Assembly (NCBI RefSeq): GCF_030062155.1
Contig: NZ_CP118269.1
Span: 3,224,001-3,288,000 of the forward strand
Origin: Pantoea sp. Lij88
Lineage (GTDB): Bacteria; Pseudomonadota; Gammaproteobacteria; Enterobacterales; Enterobacteriaceae
Direction: 5' to 3'
Length of the DNA: 64,000 nucleotides
The notes beneath the pieces are model-generated. The model was not told the DNA's origin. It did not search any database and worked only from the letters and a program-made list of their open reading frames with translations. The translations under genes were made by a program, and so were the position numbers. Of this stretch, positions 39,143 to 47,853 are shown piece by piece (position 1 is the stretch's first letter; every line of letters begins with the position of its first letter).

Positions 39143-40561
39143 ATGATGAAAGCATTTTCAACTGAGAGTACCTTACTGATCGTCGGCATGGTGGTCGCCT
39201 ATATCCTGTTCACCACCTGGCTGACCTGGCGGTTACGCAGTAAAACCAGCGGCGACTTTATGGAAGGCTCTCGCGCCATGCCCGCCTTTATCGTCGGCAT
39301 TATGCTGATGTCTGAATATATCGGGGCAAAATCGACCATCGGCACCGCGCAGGCGGCTTTTGAAGATGGCTTCGCCGCGTCATGGTCTGTGATTGGCGCG
39401 GCGATTGGTTTTCCGCTGTTTGGCCTGATTCTGGTCAAACGCATCTATAACACCGGAAAGATCACGATCTCCGGTGCTATCGCCGAGAAATATGGCAGCT
39501 CAACCAAAAACATTATCTCGCTGATCATGATCTATGCGCTGCTGCTGGTGAACGTCGGTAACTACATCAGCGGCGCGGCGGCGATCTCCACCGTGCTGAA
39601 GATCGACCTGACTCAGGCCGCCTTTATCACTGCGGTGGTGAGCACCTTCTACTTTGCCTTTGGCGGCATGAAAGGCGTGGCCTGGGTTACGCTGCTGCAC
39701 AGCGCCATCAAGTATATGGGGATCCTGATTATCCTCTATGTGGCGCTGAAGATGACCGGCGGCGTCGCCCCGATGATGGAGAAAATGCCCGCGTTCTACT
39801 GGACCTGGGATGGGCACGTTGGGGCCAGTACCATTGTGGCCTGGCTGATCGGCACCGTGGGATCGATCTTCTGTACGCAGTTTGTGATCCAGGCGATCTC
39901 CTCCACCAAAGATGTGAAATCAGCGAAGCGCGCTACCTGGGTCGCTTTCATCTTCTGCCTGCCAATCGGTCTGGCGATGGCGCTGATTGGCGTGGCGGCG
40001 AAGTTTGCGCATCCGGATATCAAGAGCCTCTATGCGCTGCCAGTGTTTCTGCAGGATATGTCACCGTGGCTGGCGGGCATCGTCACGACCTCGCTGGTGG
40101 CATCGATTTTCGTCAGCGTCGGCACCGTGGCGCTGGCCATCGCCTCGCTGGTCGTAAAAGACTTTTACGTGCCATATCGTAACCCGACGCCAGAGCGCGA
40201 ATTTAAAATGACGCGCTGGATCTCGATTGGTATCGGCTTCTTCCCGCTGCTGTTTGTCCTGTTCTTCCCGGAAGTGCTGAAGCTCTCCTTCTTTACCCGC
40301 GCGATTCGCCTGTCGATCACCGTGGTAGCGATCATGGCGTTCTATCTGCCGTGGTTTAAGAGCACACGTGGTGCCAATGCCGGTCTGATTGGTGCCTGCG
40401 TGGTGACCTCCGTCTGGTTCCTGATGGGTAACCCATTTGGTATCGACAATATGTATGTGGCGCTGGTCACACCGGCCATCATTATGGTGATTGACCGCTG
40501 TATCCCGTCACGCCAGTCTCAGCCTCAACCGCAACAAAATGCACAAAACAGTGGAGCCTAA
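39143..40561 (+). CDS. Sodium:solute symporter (SSS family)
   Basis: 472 residues with about 12-13 membrane helices. The N-terminal helix (STLLIVGMVVAYILFTTWLTW), the segment SGDFMEGSRAMPAFIVGIMLMSEYIGAKSTIGTAQAAFEDG and the later GGMKGVAWVTLLHSAIKYMGIL identify the SSS/SLC5 family. It probably imports the substrate of the cluster with sodium. Start 39143 or the adjacent ATG 39146. The next gene begins two bases after its stop. The tail is glutamine-rich and non-conserved. Confidence 0.9.
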   Translation: MMKAFSTESTLLIVGMVVAYILFTTWLTWRLRSKTSGDFMEGSRAMPAFIVGIMLMSEYIGAKSTIGTAQAAFEDGFAASWSVIGAAIGFPLFGLILVKRIYNTGKITISGAIAEKYGSSTKNIISLIMIYALLLVNVGNYISGAAAISTVLKIDLTQAAFITAVVSTFYFAFGGMKGVAWVTLLHSAIKYMGILIILYVALKMTGGVAPMMEKMPAFYWTWDGHVGASTIVAWLIGTVGSIFCTQFVIQAISSTKDVKSAKRATWVAFIFCLPIGLAMALIGVAAKFAHPDIKSLYALPVFLQDMSPWLAGIVTTSLVASIFVSVGTVALAIASLVVKDFYVPYRNPTPEREFKMTRWISIGIGFFPLLFVLFFPEVLKLSFFTRAIRLSITVVAIMAFYLPWFKSTRGANAGLIGACVVTSVWFLMGNPFGIDNMYVALVTPAIIMVIDRCIPSRQSQPQPQQNAQNSGA

Positions 40562-40562
40562 T

Positions 40563-41759
40563 ATGACTCAGGAAACCGTCACCGCAGAACGCACCGGCCT
40601 GCTTGCGCCTCACCCGCAGGACAGCGCGCAGCAGGTTGCGATGCTGCCCTCCTCCTGCCCGCAAAACCACGCGGCCAACCTGCTGCCGCTGCCTGATGGC
40701 GATCTGCTTTGCGTCTGGTTTGGCGGCACACAGGAAGGGATCGCCGATATCTCGGTCTGGTGTTCCCGGCTGACTAAAGGCAGCGATTGCTGGAGTGAAG
40801 CGCAGAAACTCTCTGACGATCCCGGCCGTTCAGAACAGAATCCGGTGCTGTTTCTCGATCCTGACCAGGTGCTGTGGCTGCTGTGGACGGCGCAGAAATC
40901 GGGCAATCAGGACACCGCGATTGTGCGCTATCGCCAGTCTCACGATATGGGCAAGAGCTGGGGCGGGATCAACACTCTGCTGGATAAGCCCGGCACCTTT
41001 ATCCGCCAGCCGATTGTGGTGCTGCCCAACGGCAACTGGCTGCTGCCGGTGTTCTACTGCCTGACGCAGCCCGGCGAAAAGTGGGTTGGCAGCTATGACG
41101 TCAGCGCGGTGAAAATCTCGGAAGATAAAGGCCAGAGCTGGCGTGACGTCAGCGTGCCTGACAGCACCGGCTGCGTTCATATGAACGTCACCCTGCTGGA
41201 TGATGGCTCGCTGCTGGCCCTTTACCGCAGCCGCTGGGCCGACCACATCTATCAGAGCCGCTCGTTTGATCAGGGTGAAAGCTGGAGCGCGCCCGAGCCG
41301 CTGTCACTGCCCAACAATAACTCCTCGATTCAGGTGACGACGCTGCGCAACGGTCATCTGGCGCTGGTGTTCAATGCCATGAGCGCCGAAGGTGCCAGCG
41401 AACGTCGGTTGTCGCTGTATGACGAAATTGAAGATGATGAAGAGGACGGTAACGTTGCGGTCGCCGCTGAGCCGGTGGTACATAACGGTCGTACCGCCTT
41501 CTGGGGCGCGCCACGCGCGCCGATGACGCTGGCGATCTCAACGGATGGCGGTAAAAGCTGGCCGCTGCAGCGCAATCTGGACGAGGGCGACGGCTACTGC
41601 ATGACCAATAACTCTCAGCAGAAATTAAACCGTGAGTTCTCCTATCCCAGCATTAAACAGGGCGTGAACGGCGAACTGCATATCGCCTACACCTGGTATC
41701 GTCAGGCGATTAAATATGTACGGGTTGAGGAGTCATGGGTGCAGGGAGGTGACGCGTGA
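40563..41759 (+). CDS. Cytoplasmic sialidase-fold (BNR/Asp-box) protein
   Basis: 398 residues forming a predicted six-bladed beta-propeller. Four Asp-box repeats (SxDxGxxW) are visible: SHDMGKSW (126), SEDKGQSW (186), SFDQGESW (234) and STDGGKSW (326). The family is BNR_2/sialidase-like. No signal peptide is present, so it acts in the cytosol on an imported or intracellular compound, unlike typical sialidases. An acidic loop (DEIEDDEEDG) interrupts the third to fourth blade. The reaction is unknown; relatives include sialidases and other glycosidases or lyases. The stop overlaps the next start (GTGA). Confidence 0.85.
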   Translation: MTQETVTAERTGLLAPHPQDSAQQVAMLPSSCPQNHAANLLPLPDGDLLCVWFGGTQEGIADISVWCSRLTKGSDCWSEAQKLSDDPGRSEQNPVLFLDPDQVLWLLWTAQKSGNQDTAIVRYRQSHDMGKSWGGINTLLDKPGTFIRQPIVVLPNGNWLLPVFYCLTQPGEKWVGSYDVSAVKISEDKGQSWRDVSVPDSTGCVHMNVTLLDDGSLLALYRSRWADHIYQSRSFDQGESWSAPEPLSLPNNNSSIQVTTLRNGHLALVFNAMSAEGASERRLSLYDEIEDDEEDGNVAVAAEPVVHNGRTAFWGAPRAPMTLAISTDGGKSWPLQRNLDEGDGYCMTNNSQQKLNREFSYPSIKQGVNGELHIAYTWYRQAIKYVRVEESWVQGGDA

Positions 41760-42439
41760 TTGAACGGATGGCGCTGGTGACCGGGGCCAGTTCCGGCATC
41801 GGTCAGGCGATTGTGGATCGCCTGCTGAAAGAAGGCTGGCAGGTGACCGGCCTGAGTCGCTCGGCGATAAACCGGACAGCAGCGGGCTGGCAGAGCCATC
41901 AGATTGATATCAGCGACAGCGCGGCATTGCAGGCTTTACTGGATGAACTGCCGGTGCCGCAGGCGGTGATCCATGCAGCGGGAATGATGCAGGCCGCGCC
42001 GCTGGGAGAGCTGGATCTGAGCGCCAGCGCGCGTCTGTGGCAACTGCATGTAGCCGCCGCAGAACAGCTGGCGAATCATTTCGCGCCCCGGATGCAGGCG
42101 GGCGGCAGAATTGTGCTGCTGGGCAGTCGTACGTCAGGCGGCGCGGCAGGCCGCAGTCAGTATGTGGCCACCAAATCGGCGATGATCGGCATGGTGCGCA
42201 GCTGGGCGGCAGAGCTGGCACCGCGCGGCATTACGGCCAATATTGTGGCACCTGGTGCCACCGAAACGCCGATGCTGCAACAGCCAGGACGGGCCAGTTC
42301 GCCGCCAACATTGCCGCCGATAGGTCGTTACATTCAGCCACAGGAAGTGGCCGGACTGGTCGATTTCCTGCTCTCACCTGCGGCAGCGGCGATCACCGGT
42401 CAGCAGCTGGTGATGTGCGGCGGTGCATCGCTGAGTTAA
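41756..42439 (+). CDS. Short-chain dehydrogenase/reductase
   Basis: 227-residue classical SDR. The cofactor motif TGASSGIG is at residues 9-16, NAG is replaced by HAAGMM, and the catalytic YxxxK lies in SQYVATKSAM. The GTG start 41756 overlaps the previous stop by four bases and has GGGAGGTG upstream; an ATG four codons later is possible. It is last in the rightward operon and followed by a strong terminator. It probably oxidises or reduces a sugar-acid hydroxyl. Confidence 0.9.
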   Translation: MIERMALVTGASSGIGQAIVDRLLKEGWQVTGLSRSAINRTAAGWQSHQIDISDSAALQALLDELPVPQAVIHAAGMMQAAPLGELDLSASARLWQLHVAAAEQLANHFAPRMQAGGRIVLLGSRTSGGAAGRSQYVATKSAMIGMVRSWAAELAPRGITANIVAPGATETPMLQQPGRASSPPTLPPIGRYIQPQEVAGLVDFLLSPAAAAITGQQLVMCGGASLS

Positions 42440-42445
42440 TTAACC

Positions 42446-42474
42446 GGCCGGGCCACTCAGGTTGCCCGGCCTTA
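42446..42474 (+). terminator. Rho-independent terminator of the catabolic operon
   Basis: Eight-base stem GGCCGGGC/GCCCGGCC with a ten-base loop, followed by TTATTA. It lies just past the SDR stop and before the convergent yacL stop. Confidence 0.8.
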
Positions 42475-42479
42475 TTACA

Positions 42480-42857
42480 TTACCGTACGGGTTTGCCGTA
42501 CTGGTTTATAAACTGGCGATAGGCGGCAATCACCAGCTGAAAATCTTCAATGCCGCAGAACGAGAGGCTCTCTTCGTCGTAGTAGTTCATCCCCTCCTCC
42601 ATGCCGTCATCTTCCAGTGCCAGCAGGTTGGCGCGAATCATTACTTCTTCTTCATCCAGCAGGATGGTGTACTCGCTGCCGATGCGCTGCCACTGACGCA
42701 CGCTGCCTTTGACGTCTTCGATAGCGGCTTCAACTTCATCCAGCAATCCCGGATCGTTTTTTACTTCTTCGTTGAACCAGTGGCCGACCGCTTCATGATC
42801 CATCGACATACGAACCTTAATCTGTCCGGTCACATCGCGTAAAAATTCATATTCCAT
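42480..42857 (-). CDS. yacL: YacL, UPF0231 family protein
   Basis: 125-residue acidic conserved protein of unknown function (120 in E. coli). Typical start [27 protein letters not shown] and end [14 protein letters not shown]; the middle is rich in glutamate and aspartate ([32 protein letters not shown]). No membrane or signal segment. It lies immediately downstream of acnB in the same direction, as in E. coli, but the acnB terminator separates them. Confidence 0.92.
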   Translation of the reverse strand: MEYEFLRDVTGQIKVRMSMDHEAVGHWFNEEVKNDPGLLDEVEAAIEDVKGSVRQWQRIGSEYTILLDEEEVMIRANLLALEDDGMEEGMNYYDEESLSFCGIEDFQLVIAAYRQFINQYGKPVR

Positions 42858-42997
42858 CGCCCGTTCCTCTCAACGTCGTCGCCTCACCTGATAAGTGTCC
42901 GTGCTGCTCTCGCAGCATAGTGTGACACGTCGCGCATTATTACAGGCTGTCTGCCGAAATCCAGCTTTTGATCGTCTCTCTGCCCAATGCCGGGACG

Positions 42998-43026
42998 AAA
43001 AAAAGGGGCGAATCATCGCCCCTTTC
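42998..43026 (-). terminator. Rho-independent terminator of acnB
   Basis: Minus-strand GGGGCG-ATGATT-CGCCCC followed by TTTTTTT. It lies about 24 bases after the acnB stop. Confidence 0.88.
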
Positions 43027-43046
43027 TGTGACTGCCAGGTGAAGAA

Positions 43047-45644
43047 TCAGACCGCAGTCTGGAAAATCACGCCATCAGCCTTGTCGGTGTACTGCGTCAG
43101 CTGGTCAAAGTTGAGATAGCGATAGGTGTCGCTGGCCGTTTTATCGACCTGCGCCATAAATTGCTGATACTCATCCGGCGTTGGCAGTTTGCCAAGCAGA
43201 GACGCGACCGCAGCCAGCTCCGCTGACGCCAGGTAGACGTTAGCGCCGTTACCCAGACGGTTCGGGAAGTTACGGGTCGAGGTAGAAACCACCGTCGAAC
43301 CATCTGCCACACGTGCCTGGTTACCCATGCAGAGTGAACAGCCCGGGATCTCGATACGCGCACCGCTTTTACCGAATACGCTGTAGTAGCCCTCTTCGGT
43401 CAGCTGTGCCGCATCCATCTTGGTTGGCGGAGCCACCCACAGACGGGTTGGCAGCTGGCCTTTGTGGCTATCCAGCAGTTTACCGGCAGCACGGAAGTGA
43501 CCAATGTTGGTCATGCACGAACCGATGAACACTTCATCGATCTTCTCGCCCTGCACGTCAGAGAGCAGACGCGCATCGTCCGGATCGTTTGGCGCACAGA
43601 GGATCGGCTCTTTAATGTCAGCCAGATCGATTTCGATCACGGCGGCATATTCAGCATCGGCATCCGGCTCAAGCAGCTGTGGATCGGCCAGCCATTTTTC
43701 CATCCCTTCAATGCGGCGCTCCAGCGTACGACGATCGCCGTAGCCTTCTGAGATCATCCACTTCAGCAGCACGATGTTGGAGTTGAGGTATTCGATAATC
43801 GGCGCTTTATCCAGCTTGATGGTGCAGCCTGCAGCAGAACGCTCTGCGGATGCATCGGAGAGCTCAAACGCCTGCTCAACTTTCAGATCCGGCAGACCTT
43901 CGATCTCCAGGATACGGCCAGAGAAGATGTTTTTCTTACCTTTCTTCTCAACGGTCAGCAGACCCTGTTTGATGGCATACAGCGGAATGGCGTGAACCAG
44001 ATCGCGCAGAGTAATGCCTGGCTCCATCTTACCTTTGAAGCGCACCAGGACCGATTCCGGCATGTCGAGCGGCATAACGCCCGTCGCCGCCGCAAACGCC
44101 ACCAGGCCTGAACCCGCCGGGAAAGAGATGCCGATAGGGAAACGGGTATGGGAGTCACCACCGGTACCAACGGTATCCGGCAGCAGCATACGGTTCAGCC
44201 AGCTGTGGATAATGCCGTCACCCGGACGCAGCGATACACCGCCACGGTTCATGATGAAGTCTGGCAGCGTGTGGTGCGTGCTCACATCCACCGGCTTAGG
44301 ATACGCGGCGGTGTGACAGAAGGACTGCATCACCAGGTCGGTCGAGAAGCCCAGGCAAGCCAGATCTTTCAGCTCATCACGGGTCATCGGGCCGGTGGTA
44401 TCCTGCGAGCCAACCGAGGTCATCTTAGGTTCGCAATAGGCACCTGGACGAACACCGGTCACGCCACAGGCGCGGCCAACCATTTTCTGTGCCAGTGAGA
44501 AACCACGGGTGCTCTCAGCAACATCTTTCGCCTGACGGAAGACGGTGCTGTGCGGCAGACCCAGCGACTCGCGCGCTTTGGTGGTCAGGCCACGGCCGAT
44601 GATCAGCGGAATACGGCCACCGGCACGGACTTCGTCAATCAGCACTTCGGTTTTGAGTTCGAAGCTGACCAGCAGTTCATTAGTTTCGTGGTTGCGGACT
44701 TCGCCTTTGAACGGATAGATGTCGATGACATCGCCCATGTTCAGGTTGTTGACGTCCACTTCAATCGGCAGTGCGCCCGCATCTTCCATGGTGTTGAAGA
44801 AGATTGGCGCAATTTTGCTGCCCAGTACCACGCCGCCGCCTTTTTTATTCGGCACGTTCGGAATGTCGTCGCCCATAAACCACAGCACCGAGTTGGTGGC
44901 GGATTTACGTGAAGAACCGGTTCCGACTACGTCACCGACATACGCCAGCGGGAAGCCTTTGGTCTTCAGTGCTTCGATCTGTTTGATCGGGCCAACATTG
45001 CCCGCCTCATCCGGCTCAATGCCTTCGCGGGCATTTTTCAGCATCGCCAGGGCGTGCAGTGGGATGTCAGGACGTGACCAGGCATCCTGGGCCGGAGAGA
45101 GGTCGTCGGTGTTGGTTTCGCCTGTGACTTTGAACACCGTGACGGTGATTTTCTCAGCCAGTTCAGGGCGTGTCAGATACCATTCCGCATCTGCCCAGGA
45201 TTGCATGACCTGCTTCGCGTATTCATTACCCGCTTTCGCTTTCTCTTCGACATCATAGAAGTTGTCGAACATCAGCAGCGTGTGTGAAAGGGCTTTCACC
45301 GCAATGGGGGCAAGCTTGCTATCGTCCAGTGCTTCAATCAGCGGATGAATATTGTAACCGCCCTGCATGGTGCCGAGCAGTTCAACCGCTTTTTCAGGAG
45401 ATATCAGAGGAGAGGTTGCTTCGCCTTTGGCGACAGCCGCCAGGAAACCGGCTTTGACATACGCCGCTTCATCGACGCCAGGTGGGACTCGGTTGACCAA
45501 TAAATCGGTCAGAAATTCTTCTTCACCCGCAGGTGGATTTTTCAGCAGTTCAACCAGCGCGGCCATCTGGGAAGCCTCTAAAGGCTTAGGTACAATTCCC
45601 TGGGCAGCACGCTCGGCAACGTGCTTACGGTATTCTTCTAGCAC
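43047..45644 (-). CDS. acnB: Aconitate hydratase B
   Basis: Main TCA-cycle aconitase (citrate to isocitrate) and 2-methylisocitrate dehydratase; the apo form can bind mRNA. 865 residues, the same as E. coli. Order: an N-terminal HEAT-like domain, a swivelling domain ([25 protein letters not shown]), then the catalytic core. [4Fe-4S] cysteines lie in [13 protein letters not shown] and [17 protein letters not shown]. The start is GTG 45644 ([13 protein letters not shown] follows) with AGGA seven bases upstream; the upstream frame extension is not conserved. Confidence 0.97.
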   Translation of the reverse strand: MLEEYRKHVAERAAQGIVPKPLEASQMAALVELLKNPPAGEEEFLTDLLVNRVPPGVDEAAYVKAGFLAAVAKGEATSPLISPEKAVELLGTMQGGYNIHPLIEALDDSKLAPIAVKALSHTLLMFDNFYDVEEKAKAGNEYAKQVMQSWADAEWYLTRPELAEKITVTVFKVTGETNTDDLSPAQDAWSRPDIPLHALAMLKNAREGIEPDEAGNVGPIKQIEALKTKGFPLAYVGDVVGTGSSRKSATNSVLWFMGDDIPNVPNKKGGGVVLGSKIAPIFFNTMEDAGALPIEVDVNNLNMGDVIDIYPFKGEVRNHETNELLVSFELKTEVLIDEVRAGGRIPLIIGRGLTTKARESLGLPHSTVFRQAKDVAESTRGFSLAQKMVGRACGVTGVRPGAYCEPKMTSVGSQDTTGPMTRDELKDLACLGFSTDLVMQSFCHTAAYPKPVDVSTHHTLPDFIMNRGGVSLRPGDGIIHSWLNRMLLPDTVGTGGDSHTRFPIGISFPAGSGLVAFAAATGVMPLDMPESVLVRFKGKMEPGITLRDLVHAIPLYAIKQGLLTVEKKGKKNIFSGRILEIEGLPDLKVEQAFELSDASAERSAAGCTIKLDKAPIIEYLNSNIVLLKWMISEGYGDRRTLERRIEGMEKWLADPQLLEPDADAEYAAVIEIDLADIKEPILCAPNDPDDARLLSDVQGEKIDEVFIGSCMTNIGHFRAAGKLLDSHKGQLPTRLWVAPPTKMDAAQLTEEGYYSVFGKSGARIEIPGCSLCMGNQARVADGSTVVSTSTRNFPNRLGNGANVYLASAELAAVASLLGKLPTPDEYQQFMAQVDKTASDTYRYLNFDQLTQYTDKADGVIFQTAV

Positions 45645-45753
45645 GACGTTATCCTCGCTCTCATTATGTAGGGCTTTCCGACCACCTTGCTCACTTATGG
45701 AGAACACACTTCCCTTTCTCGTCCAGGTTGAGGTGCCCGGTTTCGCGGAGGGC

Positions 45754-45782
45754 AGAATAGCAGGATTTCGTCTGTTTGTTAA
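45754..45782 (-). promoter_or_regulatory. Probable acnB promoter
   Basis: Minus-strand TTAACA (45782-45777), a 17-base spacer ending in TGC, and TATTCT (45759-45754). This matches five of six -35 bases and four of six -10 bases with an extended -10 element. It predicts a leader of about 100 bases before the acnB GTG. Confidence 0.6.
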
Positions 45783-46133
45783 TCTGTTTACAAAAATACA
45801 ACATAATCCACTGCCGCGATTCTTCCCGCCTGTTTTCCCTGTTCAGCCAGCAAAGTGAGCTGAAAAGGCACCCGGCAGCGTAGCGTATTCCACTGAAATG
45901 TCTGGATGAAGAGATCAATATTGCCGCATTTAAAGCGAAGTCATGCGGTGCGATAGATAACTGAAAGGAATAGAACCCGGCGCGCATGCGGCTTAGTAAA
46001 GCGTTCCCTGCGGTTCGCCGCCGGTTATCAGCCCTGCCAGCCTGTGCGGCCACGAAGATGCCCCCTGAAACGACTGACGTTGCAGGGGGCCGGAACGATC
46101 AGAAAGAGGCCATCATGACCTCTCTCTGCCAGG
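45783..46133. other. Intergenic region between padC and acnB
   Basis: Contains upstream acnB control DNA (AT-rich, with TTTACA and TTAATC words near 45780-45800). A large hairpin at 46060-46090 has GCCCCCTG/CAGGGGGC arms and an inner AACG/CGTT pairing. No protein-coding gene is convincing here. Confidence 0.6.
46060..46090 (-). terminator. Stem-loop downstream of padC
   Basis: An eight-base GC-rich stem GCCCCCTG/CAGGGGGC with a nested AACG/CGTT stem, 43 bases after the padC stop. No T-run follows on the minus strand, so it may stabilise the transcript end rather than terminate by itself. Confidence 0.4.
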
Positions 46134-46643
46134 TTAATTTTTCAGATTTTCCGGGAAATTAGCGGGCAGCTGATCGGGCGGACAGTCAATCACGCTCTCG
46201 TTGTTTTCACCGACATCGCGGATGACGGTCAGCGTCGCAAACTCATCAATCACTTCGGTGGGATAAGCCGGACCCGCTTCGCGGAATGTGGCCATCTCTT
46301 CCAGATGGTCGTTCTGGAAGCAGACTGTTTTTTCCGGGTTGTTCATCACCCAGCGCGGGAAGAAGATGGTGCCATGGAAAATTTTATCGGCCAGGTTAAC
46401 CGCCAGGCTGACATCGGTACCGGTAGGTTCAGTCCAGGAGACTTTATAGACATCCTGCGCCAGACGAACGACATAGACGTGCTGATTTTTAACCCAGCGA
46501 TTACCGACCATGCCACTGTGAATACGATAGTCGATGGTGCTGGCATTTTTAATATAGAGCTCGTAATTCCAGCCGTTGTCGTAGGTGTAAACCAGATGTT
46601 TGCCGACGATGCCAGACAGGTCATGTTTATCAAAAGTGCTCAT
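46134..46643 (-). CDS. padC: Phenolic acid decarboxylase
   Basis: Cofactor-free decarboxylase that converts ferulic, p-coumaric and caffeic acids to vinyl phenols, detoxifying plant hydroxycinnamates. 169 residues. The family signature is unmistakable: GKHLVYTYDNGWNYELYIKN, TIDYRIHSGMVGNRWVKNQ, VSWTEPTGTDVSL and HGTIFFPRWVMNNPEKTVCFQNDH. It is divergent from a LysR gene that probably regulates it. E. coli has yacH in this slot, so this pair is accessory and points to contact with plant material. Confidence 0.96.
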   Translation of the reverse strand: MSTFDKHDLSGIVGKHLVYTYDNGWNYELYIKNASTIDYRIHSGMVGNRWVKNQHVYVVRLAQDVYKVSWTEPTGTDVSLAVNLADKIFHGTIFFPRWVMNNPEKTVCFQNDHLEEMATFREAGPAYPTEVIDEFATLTVIRDVGENNESVIDCPPDQLPANFPENLKN

Positions 46644-46682
46644 GATTCACTCCTCATTTGTTTTCCCTGAGATAATTATTGC

Positions 46683-46707
46683 GCGTTACAAAAGCGATGA
46701 ATAACGC
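46683..46707. promoter_or_regulatory. Candidate LysR-type operator between padC and its regulator
   Basis: Inverted repeat GCGTTA-N13-TAACGC in the 105-base divergent gap. The position and size (25 bases) fit a LysR recognition site, but half-site spacing is slightly longer than the classic T-N11-A. Confidence 0.5.
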
Positions 46708-46748
46708 TATTTTTAGCACTAAATCATTTAATTTTTAGATGAGTAACC

Positions 46749-47648
46749 ATGTACAAAACAACCCTGGAACAGTGGTATCTGCTTGACGCGGTGGTGAATG
46801 AGGGAAGTTTTGCGCTGGCCGCAGAGAAGAACAATCGCAGCCAGTCTTCACTGAGCTATCAGCTGGGCCTGCTTCAACAGCGGCTGGGTTTAACTTTGTT
46901 ACAGCAGGAGGGCCGCCGCGCGGTGCTGAGTGCGGAGGGGCATCAGCTGCTGGCCCAGGTCCGTCCGCTGCTGGAGGGGTTCGGTGCGCTTGAGGCCCGG
47001 GCCAGTGCCCTGCAACGCGGCGAGCGTTCGCGCATCGATCTGATGGTCGATGCGACGCTGCCCAAACCTCTGCTGTTTGATGTGCTCCGGACCTTTCAGC
47101 AACGCTATCCGCATGTCCGCATCTGGCTGAGTGAAATCGTCCGCAGCGAAACTCCAGACAGACTGGCGGAACAACAGGCCGATCTCTGGCTGGTGGCGCA
47201 ATATGGTGCCGGACCGCTGGCAGGCGAAAGCCTGATGAGCGTCAATTTCATTGCCGTCGCCCATCGCGACCACCCGCTGCACCGTGAACCCGCCCCGCTC
47301 AACGCCGCCACGCTGGCACGCTGGCCCTGCGTGACCATTCTGGATCGTCAGCAACAGCAGCAGTCTGAGGTGAATGGCGATCAGGCGGAGAACTGGTCAT
47401 TCACGACGCTATCGGCCGCGATTGAAGCGGTCCAGCATCAGTTAGGTTATGGCTGGCTGCCGGAACAGAATATCGCCGCGCTGTTAGAGAGCGGTGAACT
47501 CCGCCCTCTTCCGCTGCTGCAGGGCCGCCGACGCAGTAGCTCGCTGGTGATGCATATGAATGAAGAGAGACTGCCCGGCAACCACGCCATTGCAGCACTG
47601 GCGCAGATGTTTATTGAGCGGGTGGCATCCTGGGAGGCGCGCGGATAA
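46749..47648 (+). CDS. LysR-family transcriptional regulator, probable padC activator
   Basis: 299 residues: N-terminal winged helix-turn-helix (TLEQWYLLDAVVNEGSFALAAEKNNRSQSSLSYQLGLLQQRLG, about 5-48) and a C-terminal periplasmic-binding-like effector domain. It is transcribed divergently from padC with 105 bases between, the usual arrangement for a LysR activator and its target. In other enterobacteria a LysR regulator next to padC responds to phenolic acids; that role here is inference. Confidence 0.88.
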   Translation: MYKTTLEQWYLLDAVVNEGSFALAAEKNNRSQSSLSYQLGLLQQRLGLTLLQQEGRRAVLSAEGHQLLAQVRPLLEGFGALEARASALQRGERSRIDLMVDATLPKPLLFDVLRTFQQRYPHVRIWLSEIVRSETPDRLAEQQADLWLVAQYGAGPLAGESLMSVNFIAVAHRDHPLHREPAPLNAATLARWPCVTILDRQQQQQSEVNGDQAENWSFTTLSAAIEAVQHQLGYGWLPEQNIAALLESGELRPLPLLQGRRRSSSLVMHMNEERLPGNHAIAALAQMFIERVASWEARG

Positions 47649-47808
47649 GCAAGAAATCGGAGTGGTTTATCCCCGCTCGCACGGGAAACACTCTAAAACT
47701 ATCCGGCTGATTACCCGGCACTTTCTCACACTGAAAAAATCCACAAGATTTAACACCCTCGTTTACCCCAGATGAACACGTAATAACCGGCCCAAACACC
47801 AGGCGAAA

Positions 47809-47835
47809 AAAAAGCCCCCATAACGGGAGCTTTAT
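47809..47835 (-). terminator. Rho-independent terminator of lpdA
   Basis: Minus-strand AAAGCTCCC-GTTAT-GGGGGCTTT, nine pairs with one wobble, then five more T. It lies 20 bases past the lpdA stop. Confidence 0.88.
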
Positions 47836-47853
47836 TTTTACAGCGGCAGAAAC

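Noticed and set aside
37022..42439. Sialic acid catabolic operon, suggested by a sialidase-fold protein, an SSS transporter and a NanA-family enzyme
   Set aside because: The aldolase-family protein has the DHDPS-type IPAR motif, the propeller protein lacks a signal peptide, and there are no NanE, NanK or NagA/NagB genes nearby.
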